A DNA stretch of 64,000 nucleotides from Olsenella_K absiana (GTDB taxonomy: Bacteria; Actinomycetota; Coriobacteriia; Coriobacteriales; Atopobiaceae): positions 186,001 through 250,000 of the forward strand of contig NZ_JAZGJQ010000003.1 in the NCBI RefSeq assembly GCF_036408855.1, in the 5' to 3' direction. The translations under genes were made by a program, and so were the position numbers. The notes beneath the pieces are model-generated. The model was not told where the DNA came from, did no database searches, and was given only the letters and a program-made list of their open reading frames with translations. Of the stretch, positions 8,967 to 16,545 are shown piece after piece (positions within the stretch are counted from its first letter, which is position 1; the number at the start of each line of letters is the position of its first letter).

Positions 8967-8998
8967 GGCGGCTCCTCCACATGGGAGGGGCCGCCTTT
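8967..8998 (+). terminator. Rho-independent terminator after ilvC
   Basis: A 12-bp stem (8967-8978 with 8984-8995, one G-U pair) with loop ACATG is followed by TTT. It starts about 30 bases past the ilvC stop and separates the first ilv block from the attenuator-controlled second block. From here to the next large gene is 400 bases, of which 8999-9140 shows only a very GC-rich repeat-like stretch (9077-9103, GGCCGG/CCGGCC) and no gene. Confidence 0.8.
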
Positions 8999-9153
8999 CC
9001 GTCTGCCGGCGGCCTCTGTCGTCTGGGGACGCGTCTGCGCGTGAACTCCCATTGCAACCACTTTGTTACGACAGGGGCCGGGCTGGCGGGCCGGGCCGGC
9101 CGGTGTGGGAACATCTTGCATCGTTAGCAGCAAGGGACCTCGAAGGAGGAGAG

Positions 9154-9219
9154 ATGGCAGGGACCATAGCTGGGGCATCCGCACCTGTCCCCTCCGTCGA
9201 GATTCTAATTGAGAGCTAG
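9154..9219 (+). CDS. Predicted branched-chain amino acid leader peptide (21 aa) of an attenuator
   Basis: A very strong ribosome site (AAGGAGGAGAG) lies just before an ATG opening 21 codons and a TAG stop. Six of the 21 residues are Ile, Val or Leu: Ile5, Val12, Val15, and a terminal Ile17-Leu18-Ile19 run (the peptide ends VPSVEILIES). The isoleucine and leucine codons are ATA, ATT, CTA and ATT, all unusual beside the ATC/CTC/CTG usage of neighbouring genes. The ORF is followed by a pause-type hairpin that overlaps its stop codon and then a rho-independent terminator. It lies upstream of acetolactate synthase, threonine deaminase and dihydroxy-acid dehydratase genes. This matches the architecture of ilv leader peptides such as those of Escherichia coli and Corynebacterium, although no sequence homology is claimed. 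Expression is inferred. Confidence 0.72.
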   Translation: MAGTIAGASAPVPSVEILIES

Positions 9220-9250
9220 TTGCAACGTCCTTCTCCGAAGGGGTTGCAAC
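9219..9250 (+). promoter_or_regulatory. Leader hairpin with GTTGCAAC arms
   Basis: GTTGCAAC occurs at 9219-9226 and 9243-9250. Being its own reverse complement, the two copies pair, with an inner CCTTC/GAAGG stem (9229-9233 with 9237-9241). The first arm overlaps the leader peptide stop codon, so a ribosome stalled on the Ile-Leu-Ile codons would cover it. CGAAGG (9236-9241) could then pair with 9258-9263, the ascending arm of the terminator, acting as an antiterminator. A third near-copy (TTGCAAC) lies at 9053-9060. Confidence 0.55.
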
Positions 9251-9254
9251 GTAT

Positions 9255-9284
9255 GGGTCTTCGCCGCAGGCGGGGACTCTTTTT
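9255..9284 (+). terminator. Attenuator terminator before the second ilv block
   Basis: GTCTTCGCC (9257-9265) pairs with GGCGGGGAC (9269-9277), extendable by two pairs, with a GCA loop and a TCTTTTT tail. It sits 50 bases before the start of the second acetolactate synthase and downstream of the leader peptide. Another competing pairing is GTCCCCTCC (9187-9195), inside the leader ORF, with 9269-9277 (eight of nine pairs). Confidence 0.75.
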
Positions 9285-9335
9285 ATTAGGCATCAGCCGC
9301 GCCGTCCGCGGTTGGGAGCAGGGGGGAGCGATTCT

Positions 9336-11054
9336 ATGGAGCTGCAGCTGACGGGAGCCCAGATCCTTCTGGAGTGCCTCAAGGAGCAGGGCGTGGACAC
9401 GGTCTTCGGCTATCCTGGCGGGACGATCCTGGACGTCTATGACGCCCTCTACCAGACGAGCGGCATCAGCCACTACCTCGTGAGCCACGAGCAGGGAGCG
9501 GCGCATGCGGCGGACGGCTACGCGCGCTCGACGGGCCGCGTGGGCGTGTGCTTCGCGACCTCCGGCCCCGGCGCCACGAACCTCACCACCGGTATCGCGA
9601 CCGCCATGGCGGACAGCTCGCCCATCGTCGCGATCAGCTGCAACGTCACCTCCCAACTCCTCGGCAAGAACTCCTTCCAGGAGGTGGACAGCACCGCGGT
9701 CATGCGCCCCATCACGAAGTGGACCCACCAGGTGACGGACGTGGCCGAGCTCGCCGACGTCGTGCGCGCCGCGTTCCTGGTCGCGCGCTCGGGGCGCCCG
9801 GGCCCGGTGTTCCTGGACATCACCAAGGACGTCACCCAGACCATGACGTCCTACGCGCCCGTCCACCTCTCCGAGCACCTCGCGCGCCTCGAGCCGGGCC
9901 TCCTGCCCGAGGGGCTGCGCGCCTCGCTCGAGCCGCCCGTTGTCGACGAGGGGGCGGTGGACGAGGTGGCGAGGCTCGTGCTCTCCTCGAAGCGCCCGAT
10001 GATCATCTGCGGCGGCGGCGTGGTGCGCAGCAGGGCCAACGGCGAGCTCAACCGCTTCGCGAACCTCATCGACGCGCCCGTGGCCATCACGGTGATGGGC
10101 GGCGGCGGGTTCAGGGGCCGCGACCCGCTGACCACCGGTATGATCGGCATGCACGGGTCCCAGGCCTCGAACATGGCCGTGGACAACTGCGACCTGCTGC
10201 TTGCGCTCGGCTGCAGGTTCTCCGACCGCATCGCGCTCCAGCCCGACACCTTCGCCGCGAAGGCGAAGGTCGTGCAGATCGACATCGACCCGAGGGAGGT
10301 CGGAAAGAACGTCCACTGCGAGCAGGCGATCCTGGGCGACGTGCGCCAGGTGCTCCAGCTCCTGCTCCAGAGGCTCGAGCCCGAGGGGCAGCTCGACCAC
10401 TCCGATTGGAAGGAGTTCGTCTTCTCCTACCCGACGGAGACGGTCTACGACGAGGAGGAGGGTCACCTCACGCCCAAGCAGGTCGACAGCGTGGTCGCGC
10501 GCCTGTGCCCGCAGGACACCATCGTCTCGACCGACGTCGGCCAGCACCAGATGTGGGCCATCCAGCACTTCCACTACGACTACCCCGGCCAGCTGATCAC
10601 CTCGGGCGGCTTCGGGACCATGGGCTTCGGCCTCGGCGCGGCCATCGGCGCGCAGGTGGGCAACCCCACCAAGCGCGTGATCCACGTCACGGGCGACGGC
10701 TCGTTCCGCATGAACTGCATCGAGCTCGCAACCGAGGAGCACTACAAGCTGCCCATCATCACCATCATCTACGACAACGAGGTGCTGGGCATGGTGCACC
10801 AGTGGCAGACGCTGATCTACAACGGGCACTACTCGCAGACGAACCTGGACCGCCCGCCCTCGTGGCCGGACCTCGCACGCGCCTACGGACTGGACGGCAG
10901 GCGCGTCTCGACCGTGGCGGACTTCGAGGACGCGCTGCGGGAGGCCCTCGACTGCGGGCACGGCTATGTGATCGACGTGGTGCTCGACCGAGACGAGATG
11001 GTGCGCCCCATGGTGCCCGGCGGCCAGCACATCACCAACTTCCTGGCGGTCTGA
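9336..11054 (+). CDS. ilvB: Acetolactate synthase, catalytic subunit (copy 2)
   Basis: This is a second ThDP-dependent acetolactate synthase large subunit of 572 residues. It keeps the catalytic glutamate in SHEQGAAHAADGYAR, GSFKK-independent ALS features such as GLGAAIGAQVG, and the ThDP motif GDGSFRMNCIEL. That motif ends in YDNEVLGM, with an Asp where copy 1 has Asn. I chose the ATG at 9336 because GGGGGGAG lies eight bases upstream, rather than the TTG at 9312. It is the first structural gene after the attenuator and heads an apparent operon with ilvA and ilvD. It has no adjacent small subunit, so it may share IlvN with copy 1 or work unregulated. The family call is firm, with biosynthetic use supported by context. 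Confidence 0.93.
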   Translation: MELQLTGAQILLECLKEQGVDTVFGYPGGTILDVYDALYQTSGISHYLVSHEQGAAHAADGYARSTGRVGVCFATSGPGATNLTTGIATAMADSSPIVAISCNVTSQLLGKNSFQEVDSTAVMRPITKWTHQVTDVAELADVVRAAFLVARSGRPGPVFLDITKDVTQTMTSYAPVHLSEHLARLEPGLLPEGLRASLEPPVVDEGAVDEVARLVLSSKRPMIICGGGVVRSRANGELNRFANLIDAPVAITVMGGGGFRGRDPLTTGMIGMHGSQASNMAVDNCDLLLALGCRFSDRIALQPDTFAAKAKVVQIDIDPREVGKNVHCEQAILGDVRQVLQLLLQRLEPEGQLDHSDWKEFVFSYPTETVYDEEEGHLTPKQVDSVVARLCPQDTIVSTDVGQHQMWAIQHFHYDYPGQLITSGGFGTMGFGLGAAIGAQVGNPTKRVIHVTGDGSFRMNCIELATEEHYKLPIITIIYDNEVLGMVHQWQTLIYNGHYSQTNLDRPPSWPDLARAYGLDGRRVSTVADFEDALREALDCGHGYVIDVVLDRDEMVRPMVPGGQHITNFLAV

Positions 11055-11099
11055 TCCGGACCCTAGAAACGGCGGCTTCCCGAGAAAGGAACAGCGAGG

Positions 11100-12296
11100 A
11101 TGCTCTCTTTGGACAAGGTGTACAACGCGGCCTATGCGCTGCGCGGGGTCGCGCGCAAGACCGACCTCATCGCGGCGCCCAACCTGGTCGACGGCATGGA
11201 CCTGCACCTGAAGACGGAGAACCTGCAGGTGACGGGCTCGTTCAAGATCCGCGGAGCGTACTACAAGATCAACCGGCTGAGCAAGGAGGAGCTCGCGCAC
11301 GGGATCATCGCCTGCAGCGCGGGCAACCACGCCCAGGGCGTCGCCCTCGCCGCGACCCACCTGGGCGTCAAGAGCGTGGTGTGCATGCCCGACGGCGCGC
11401 CCATCATGAAGGTCGAGAACACGCGCCGGCTCGGCGCCGAGGTGCGTCTCGTCAAGGGCACCTACGACGATGCCCACGACGAGGCAGTGCGCCTGCAGGA
11501 CGAGACGGGCGCGACGTTCATCCACCCCTACGACGACGAGGACGTGATCGCGGGCCAGGGCACCATCGGCCTAGAGATCCTAGACCAGCTGGATGGGGTG
11601 GACGCGGTCGTCGTCCCGGTGGGGGGCGGCGGGCTCATCTCGGGCGTGGCGCTCGCCATCAAGAGCCTGCGCCCGGAGTGCAAGGTCTACGGCGTGCAGG
11701 CCGAGGGGGCCTCGGCCTTCGCGGACGCCTTCCACGAGGGGAGGTGGGCCTCCTCGGACTCGGCGGTGACGTTCGCTGACGGCATCCAGGTCAAGGTCCC
11801 CGGGACCTTGAACTTCGAGATGGTGGAGAAGTACGTCGACGACATCGTGACCGTCTCGGACGACGAGATCGCCGCGGCCATCCTGGCGCTCATGGAGCGC
11901 CAGAAGCTCGTGGCGGAGGGCGCGGGTGCGACCCCGGTCGCGGCCTGCATGTTCGGCCACCTGCCGCTCGCGGGCAAGCGCGTCGTATGCGTGGTCTCCG
12001 GCGGCAACATCGACGTCAACATCCTGTCGCGGGTAATCAACCGCGGCCTGGCCATGAGCGGGCGCAAGGTCACGCTCTCGCTCAGGCTGACGGACAAGCC
12101 CGGCCAGCTCGAGCAGGTCAGCCGCATCATCGCTGAGCTCGGCGCCAACGTGGTCTCGGTCGACTACGACCTGAGCGACCCCGACCTGCCCATCTCGAGC
12201 TGCATCCTGCGCGTGGGCATGGAGACCCGCGACGCGCAGCAGATCGAGGAGATCAGGGAGCACCTGCAAGACGCGGGCTTCTCGCTCGCCAACTGA
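11100..12296 (+). CDS. ilvA: Threonine ammonia-lyase with C-terminal ACT domain
   Basis: This PLP enzyme deaminates threonine to 2-oxobutyrate, the entry to isoleucine. The PLP lysine is in VTGSFKIRGAYYKI near residue 45. SAGNHAQGVA and the glycine-rich phosphate loop VGGGGLISG are present. After about residue 320 a single ACT domain (VTLSLRLTDKPGQLEQVSRI) closes the 398-residue protein. The short single-ACT architecture resembles enzymes often labelled catabolic. Its position between acetolactate synthase and ilvD, under the branched-chain attenuator, argues for a biosynthetic role. GAAAGGA precedes the ATG by about ten bases. Confidence 0.93.
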   Translation: MLSLDKVYNAAYALRGVARKTDLIAAPNLVDGMDLHLKTENLQVTGSFKIRGAYYKINRLSKEELAHGIIACSAGNHAQGVALAATHLGVKSVVCMPDGAPIMKVENTRRLGAEVRLVKGTYDDAHDEAVRLQDETGATFIHPYDDEDVIAGQGTIGLEILDQLDGVDAVVVPVGGGGLISGVALAIKSLRPECKVYGVQAEGASAFADAFHEGRWASSDSAVTFADGIQVKVPGTLNFEMVEKYVDDIVTVSDDEIAAAILALMERQKLVAEGAGATPVAACMFGHLPLAGKRVVCVVSGGNIDVNILSRVINRGLAMSGRKVTLSLRLTDKPGQLEQVSRIIAELGANVVSVDYDLSDPDLPISSCILRVGMETRDAQQIEEIREHLQDAGFSLAN

Positions 12297-12343
12297 CGCA
12301 ATCGTCGGAGCCGCCTCGGGGCGGCGCCCAGAAGGAGGAACCC

Positions 12344-14026
12344 ATGGAGAAGGACCCTGAGCGCGCGGGCGTCACGAGCGACGCCATCAAGTTCGGCGCG
12401 GCGAACGCCGCCCACCGCTCCCTGTTCAACGCCCTCGGCTGGACTGAGGAGGAGGTCGAGAGGCCGCTTGTCGGCATCGTGAGCTCCTTCAACGAGGTCG
12501 TGCCGGGGCACATGAACATCGACAAGATCACGGAGGCCGTGAAGATGGGCGTCGCCGAGGCCGGCGGCATGCCCGTGGTGTTCCCGGCCATCGCCGTCTG
12601 CGACGGCATCGCGATGGGTCACACGGGGATGAAGTACTCCCTCGTCACGCGCGACCTGATCGCGGACTCGACGGAGTGCATGGCCCGCGCGCACGGCTTC
12701 GACGCGCTCGTCATGATCCCCAACTGCGACAAGAACGTGCCCGGCCTGCTCATGGCCGCCGCCCGCCTCGACCTGCCGTGCACCTTCGTCTCCGGTGGCC
12801 CCATGCTCGCCGGACATATCGACGGCCACAAGACGAGCCTCTCGTCGATGTTCGAGGCGATGGGCGCCTACAGCGCCGGCAGGATCGGTGAGGAGAAGCT
12901 CCACGAGTTCGAGTGCAAGGCCTGCCCGAGCTGCGGCTCGTGCTCCGGCATGTACACCGCCAACTCCATGAACTGCCTGACCGAGGTCATCGGCATGGGG
13001 CTTCCCGGCAACGGCACCATCCCAGCCGTCTACTCCAGGCGCATCCAGCTCGCCAAGCACGCCGGCATGGCCGTCATGGAGATGCTCAGGCGCCACGTCA
13101 CGGCCCGAGACATCATGACCCGCGAGGCCTTCAGGAACGCGCTGACCGTGGACATGGCGCTCGGATGCTCGACCAACACGATGCTGCACCTGCCTGCCAT
13201 CGCGCACGAGTGCGGCATAGAGATCGACCTCTCCGACGCCAACGCGATGAGCGAGCGAACCCCCAACCTCTGTCACCTCGCACCGGCCGGCCCCACCTAC
13301 ATGGAGGACCTCGACGAGGCGGGCGGCATCCCCGCGGTCATGGCGGAGCTTGACAAGCTCGGGCTCATAGACCGCGACTGCATGACCGTGACGGGCAGGA
13401 CCGTGGGCGAGAACATCGCGTCGGCCCGCAACAGGAACCCCGAGGTCATCCGCACCCCCGACAACCCCTTCTCGCCGACGGGCGGCATCGCCGTGCTGCG
13501 CGGCAACCTGGCGCCTGAGGGCTCGGTCGTGAAGCGCTCCGCCGTGGCCCCCGAGATGCTCGTCCACGAGGGCCCCGCGCGCGTCTTCGAGAGCGAGGAG
13601 GAGGCCCAGGCCGCGATCGACGCCGACCAAATCAACCCCGGCGACGTCGTGGTCATCCGCTACGAGGGCCCCAAGGGCGGTCCCGGCATGCGCGAGATGC
13701 TCACCCCGACCTCGGCGATCATGGGGCGCGGCCTCGGGACTTCCGTGGCGCTCATCACGGACGGGCGCTTCTCGGGAGCGACCCGCGGCGCCTGCGTCGG
13801 CCATGTGTCGCCCGAGGCCGCCTCGGGAGGGCCGATCGGCATCGTGCGGGAGGGCGACACCATCTCGATCGACATCCCCAACTGCAGGATCGAGCTCAAG
13901 ATTCCCGAGGAGGAGTACGAGCGCCGCATGAGCGAGTTCACTCCGAAGAAGAAGGAGCTCACGGGCTACCTCAGGCGCTACGCAGAGCTCGTCTCGAGCG
14001 GTGCCAAGGGAGCGGTCCTGAACTAG
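12344..14026 (+). CDS. ilvD: Dihydroxy-acid dehydratase
   Basis: This Fe-S dehydratase converts dihydroxyisovalerate or dihydroxymethylvalerate to the 2-oxo acids, the last common step to Val and Ile. Cluster cysteines are visible in MIPNCDKNVPGLLMAAARL and CPSCGSCSGMYTANSMN. The C-terminal swivelling domain has GPKGGPGMREML and DGRFSGATRGACVGHVSPEA. The 560-residue length is typical. The ATG follows AAGGAGGA. It is the third gene of the ilvB2-ilvA-ilvD block. A hairpin without a U-tract follows at 14050. Confidence 0.97.
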   Translation: MEKDPERAGVTSDAIKFGAANAAHRSLFNALGWTEEEVERPLVGIVSSFNEVVPGHMNIDKITEAVKMGVAEAGGMPVVFPAIAVCDGIAMGHTGMKYSLVTRDLIADSTECMARAHGFDALVMIPNCDKNVPGLLMAAARLDLPCTFVSGGPMLAGHIDGHKTSLSSMFEAMGAYSAGRIGEEKLHEFECKACPSCGSCSGMYTANSMNCLTEVIGMGLPGNGTIPAVYSRRIQLAKHAGMAVMEMLRRHVTARDIMTREAFRNALTVDMALGCSTNTMLHLPAIAHECGIEIDLSDANAMSERTPNLCHLAPAGPTYMEDLDEAGGIPAVMAELDKLGLIDRDCMTVTGRTVGENIASARNRNPEVIRTPDNPFSPTGGIAVLRGNLAPEGSVVKRSAVAPEMLVHEGPARVFESEEEAQAAIDADQINPGDVVVIRYEGPKGGPGMREMLTPTSAIMGRGLGTSVALITDGRFSGATRGACVGHVSPEAASGGPIGIVREGDTISIDIPNCRIELKIPEEEYERRMSEFTPKKKELTGYLRRYAELVSSGAKGAVLN

Positions 14027-14049
14027 GGGACGCGCCAGAGGGCTTTCCG

Positions 14050-14081
14050 GACGCGCGGGGTGCTGCTGCGCCCCGCGCGTC
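14050..14081 (+). terminator. Hairpin between ilvD and the DUF815 gene
   Basis: GACGCGCGGGG (14050-14060) pairs perfectly with CCCCGCGCGTC (14071-14081) around a ten-base loop. The U-tract is missing, so it could be a weak terminator or an RNA-stability element. It lies 24 bases past the ilvD stop and before the next ribosome site. Confidence 0.45.
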
Positions 14082-14113
14082 TCCTAGGGGTTTCGGCCCG
14101 GGAAGGAAGGGAA

Positions 14114-15322
14114 ATGTCGGAGTTCAGCAAGGGGGAGGCCATGCGCGAGCTCGCTATGCGCCTGGACGCCCTCGTGGTCTTCCGCGACCTGCTCCATGAC
14201 CCTGTGATCTCCTCGCTGGGAGACCTCGTCAGGGATCCGGGCGTGTCCACGTACGCCACCTTCGTCGCGGCGCTCGTGGAGCGGGGCGGCTCTGCGGGCC
14301 TCTCGGGGTACGTGCGCGAGGCCGTCTGTGACGACGAGAACCCCTACACGCGCCTGAGGGCGGCGGGCGAGGAGGTCCCCGCGTCCATGCGGCGCGCCGT
14401 CGAGGAGGAGCTCGAGACCTTCCAGCAGGTCGCGGACCTCACGGTCGACGACCTGCGCTCCGGGCTTCCGGGGGAGCGGTTCCTGCCCGCCTTCGAGGAG
14501 GGGGAGCGCGTCGAGCTGGCGCATACCTACCATGCGCGGGTCGAAGACATGGGTCGCTACGGCTTCGGGATCTACGCGCGCTACCGCATGTTCCTCCTCG
14601 ATGACGACGGCGCGATCGAGCCGGTCAAGTACCCCGATCCCGTGCGCCTCTCCGAGCTGGTGGACTACGAGCGCGAGAAGCGCGTCATCCTGGACAACAC
14701 CCGTGCGCTCCTCGCGGGTCGTCCTGCGGCGAACATCCTGCTCACGGGCGACGCAGGGACCGGCAAGTCCTCTACGGTGAAGGCCGTGGTCAACGAGCTC
14801 GCCGGCGAGGGGCTTCGCATCCTGCAGGTCAGGAAGGACCAGCTCCACCAGATCCCCGAGCTCCTGGACGCCCTCACGGCCAACCCGCTCAAGTTCATCC
14901 TCTTCATCGACGACCTGTCCTTCTCGGCCAACGACGACAACTACGCCGCGCTCAAGGCGATCCTGGAGGGGTCGGTCTCGGCGAAGTCGGGCAACGTCGT
15001 GGTGTACGCCACGAGCAACCGGCGCCACCTCGTGAAGGAGAGCTTCTCGGACCGCGAGGGAGACGAGGTCCACCGCAACGACACCATGCAGGAGATCATC
15101 TCGCTGAGCGAGCGCTTCGGCATCCACGTGAGCTTCTACCGGCCCGACAAGAGGACCTACCTCGACATCGTGAGGAGCCTCGCCGCCCAGCGCGGGCTCG
15201 CGGCGGACCCGGAGGCGCTCGACGCCGCGGCCGAGAAGTTCGCGCTCAGGCGCGGCGGCCGGTCGGCCCGCGGCGCCCGGCAGTTCGTCGACGCAGTGGA
15301 GTCAGGCTCGGTCGCGCTCTAG
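14114..15322 (+). CDS. DUF815-family P-loop AAA-type ATPase
   Basis: A 402-residue protein of the DUF815 family, ATPases of unknown substrate. The Walker A motif is LLTGDAGTGKSSTVKAVVNE (near residue 215) and the Walker B is LKFILFIDDLSF. A sensor-like YATSNRRHLVKESF follows, with a C-terminal helical region. The N-terminal roughly 190 residues are helical and acidic. The start at ATG 14114 is preferred over 14060 because GGAAGGAAGGG lies immediately upstream. It follows the ilv block on the same strand but is separated by a hairpin, and a very strong hairpin lies downstream. A metabolic link to ilv is not supported. Family assignment is confident, function unknown. Confidence 0.85.
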   Translation: MSEFSKGEAMRELAMRLDALVVFRDLLHDPVISSLGDLVRDPGVSTYATFVAALVERGGSAGLSGYVREAVCDDENPYTRLRAAGEEVPASMRRAVEEELETFQQVADLTVDDLRSGLPGERFLPAFEEGERVELAHTYHARVEDMGRYGFGIYARYRMFLLDDDGAIEPVKYPDPVRLSELVDYEREKRVILDNTRALLAGRPAANILLTGDAGTGKSSTVKAVVNELAGEGLRILQVRKDQLHQIPELLDALTANPLKFILFIDDLSFSANDDNYAALKAILEGSVSAKSGNVVVYATSNRRHLVKESFSDREGDEVHRNDTMQEIISLSERFGIHVSFYRPDKRTYLDIVRSLAAQRGLAADPEALDAAAEKFALRRGGRSARGARQFVDAVESGSVAL

Positions 15323-15360
15323 CCGACCGCGTACGGTCGGGCCGGCAGCGCGCGCGACCT

Positions 15361-15405
15361 GAGGCGGGCCCAGGTGCCGGGAAGTCCGGTGCCTGGGCCC
15401 GCCTC
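15361..15405. terminator. 20-bp hairpin between the convergent DUF815 and trpS genes
   Basis: Bases 15361-15380 pair with 15386-15405: fourteen perfect G/C-rich pairs (GAGGCGGGCCCAGG), two G-U pairs and CCGG/CCGG, around loop GAAGT. There is no U-tract on either side. Its place between convergent genes makes a bidirectional terminator likely. A smaller palindrome, CCGACCG/CGGTCGG (15323-15340), starts right after the DUF815 stop codon. Confidence 0.7.
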
Positions 15406-15430
15406 GTGCTCCTGCGATCAGGCGCTCGTG

Positions 15431-16483
15431 TCAGTAGACCATCCCCATGGCCTCGCGGACCTCCTGCAGGGTTGACTCGGCTATCTCGTTGGCGCGGCGG
15501 TTGCCGTCGTGGAGGACGTCTTGCACGTAGCCGAGGTCGGCCTCGAAGCGGTGCCTGCGCTCGCGGATCGGCGCGAAGTAGTCGTTCACCGCCTGGGTGA
15601 CGTACTTCTTGAGCTGGCCGGAGCCGCCGTCTCCGATCTCGGCGGCAATCTCCTCCGGGTCGCGGCCGGTGCAGATGCCGGCGGTCGTGAGCAGGGCCGA
15701 GACGCCGGGGCGCCCCTCGGGGTCGAAGGTGATGTGGCGGTCGGAGTCCGTCCGGGACTTCTTGATGAGCCTGGCCGTCTCCTCGGCCGTCATGGAGATC
15801 GAGATGGCATTGCCGTACGACTTGCTCATCTTGCGCCCGTCGAGGCCGGGGATGAGCGGCGTCGAGGTCAGAAGGCCGCTGACCTCGGGGAAGACCCTTC
15901 CGTAGCGCTCGTTGAAGCGGCGGGAGATCTTGGCGGTCACCTCGATGTGGGGCAGCTGGTCACGGCCGACCGGGACGATGTTGCCCTTGCAGAACAGGAT
16001 GTCGCAGGCCTGGTGGACCGGGTAGGTGAGGAGCAGACCCGTGAGCGAGTGGCCCGACGCCTCCATCTCGGCCTTGACCGTGGGGTTGCGCTGCAGCTCG
16101 GCCTCGGAGACGAGCGAGAGGAAGGGGAGCATGAGCTGGTTCTCCGCCGGGACCGCCGAGTGCGTGAAGATCATGGTCTTGTCGGGGTCGATCCCGCAGG
16201 CGAGGTAGTCCATGACCATGTTGTAGACGTTGTCGCGGATGTGCTCGGTCGTGTCTCGGTCGGTGATGACCTGATAGTCGGCGATGATGATGTTCGTCCT
16301 CACGCCGGCGTCCTGCAGCCTCACGCGCTCCTTGATCGTGCCGAAGTAGTGCCCCAGGTGCAGCCGGCCCGTCGGGCGGTCGCCCGTGAGCATCACGTAG
16401 GGCTCGGTCTTGCCGGCGGCGATGTCGGCCTGGATCTGGTCTGAGCGGCGAAGGGCCGCCTCGTAGCTTCCCTCGTTGGGCAT
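15431..16483 (-). CDS. trpS: Tryptophan--tRNA ligase
   Basis: A class I aminoacyl-tRNA synthetase that charges tRNA-Trp. The HIGH-type motif is GDRPTGRLHLGHYFGTIKER and the KMSKS loop is GRKMSKSYGN. The overall pattern (YPVHQACDILFCKGNIVPVG then DQ) matches the TrpRS form found in streptococci and many actinobacteria. I chose ATG 16483 (350 residues) because GGGAG and GGAGG lie at suitable distance. The ATG four codons upstream (16495) has its GGAGG directly adjacent to it. The metallopeptidase gene lies just upstream on the same strand, so the two may be co-transcribed. Confidence 0.94.
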   Translation of the reverse strand: MPNEGSYEAALRRSDQIQADIAAGKTEPYVMLTGDRPTGRLHLGHYFGTIKERVRLQDAGVRTNIIIADYQVITDRDTTEHIRDNVYNMVMDYLACGIDPDKTMIFTHSAVPAENQLMLPFLSLVSEAELQRNPTVKAEMEASGHSLTGLLLTYPVHQACDILFCKGNIVPVGRDQLPHIEVTAKISRRFNERYGRVFPEVSGLLTSTPLIPGLDGRKMSKSYGNAISISMTAEETARLIKKSRTDSDRHITFDPEGRPGVSALLTTAGICTGRDPEEIAAEIGDGGSGQLKKYVTQAVNDYFAPIRERRHRFEADLGYVQDVLHDGNRRANEIAESTLQEVREAMGMVY

Positions 16484-16545
16484 GTTGGCTCCCATCCTCC
16501 TGGCGCGCCGGTCTGCGCGCCCGCATACGGTCTTCTATGGTAAGC

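Noticed and set aside
9060..9335. T-box riboswitch upstream of the second acetolactate synthase
   Set aside because: No AGGGTGGNACCGCG-type T-box sequence or specifier stem is visible. The leader peptide and terminator explain the region better.
15431..16483. Tyrosyl-tRNA synthetase as an alternative for the class I synthetase
   Set aside because: The GDRPTGRLHLGHY start, KMSKSYGN loop and missing S4 domain fit TrpRS of the streptococcal type rather than TyrRS.
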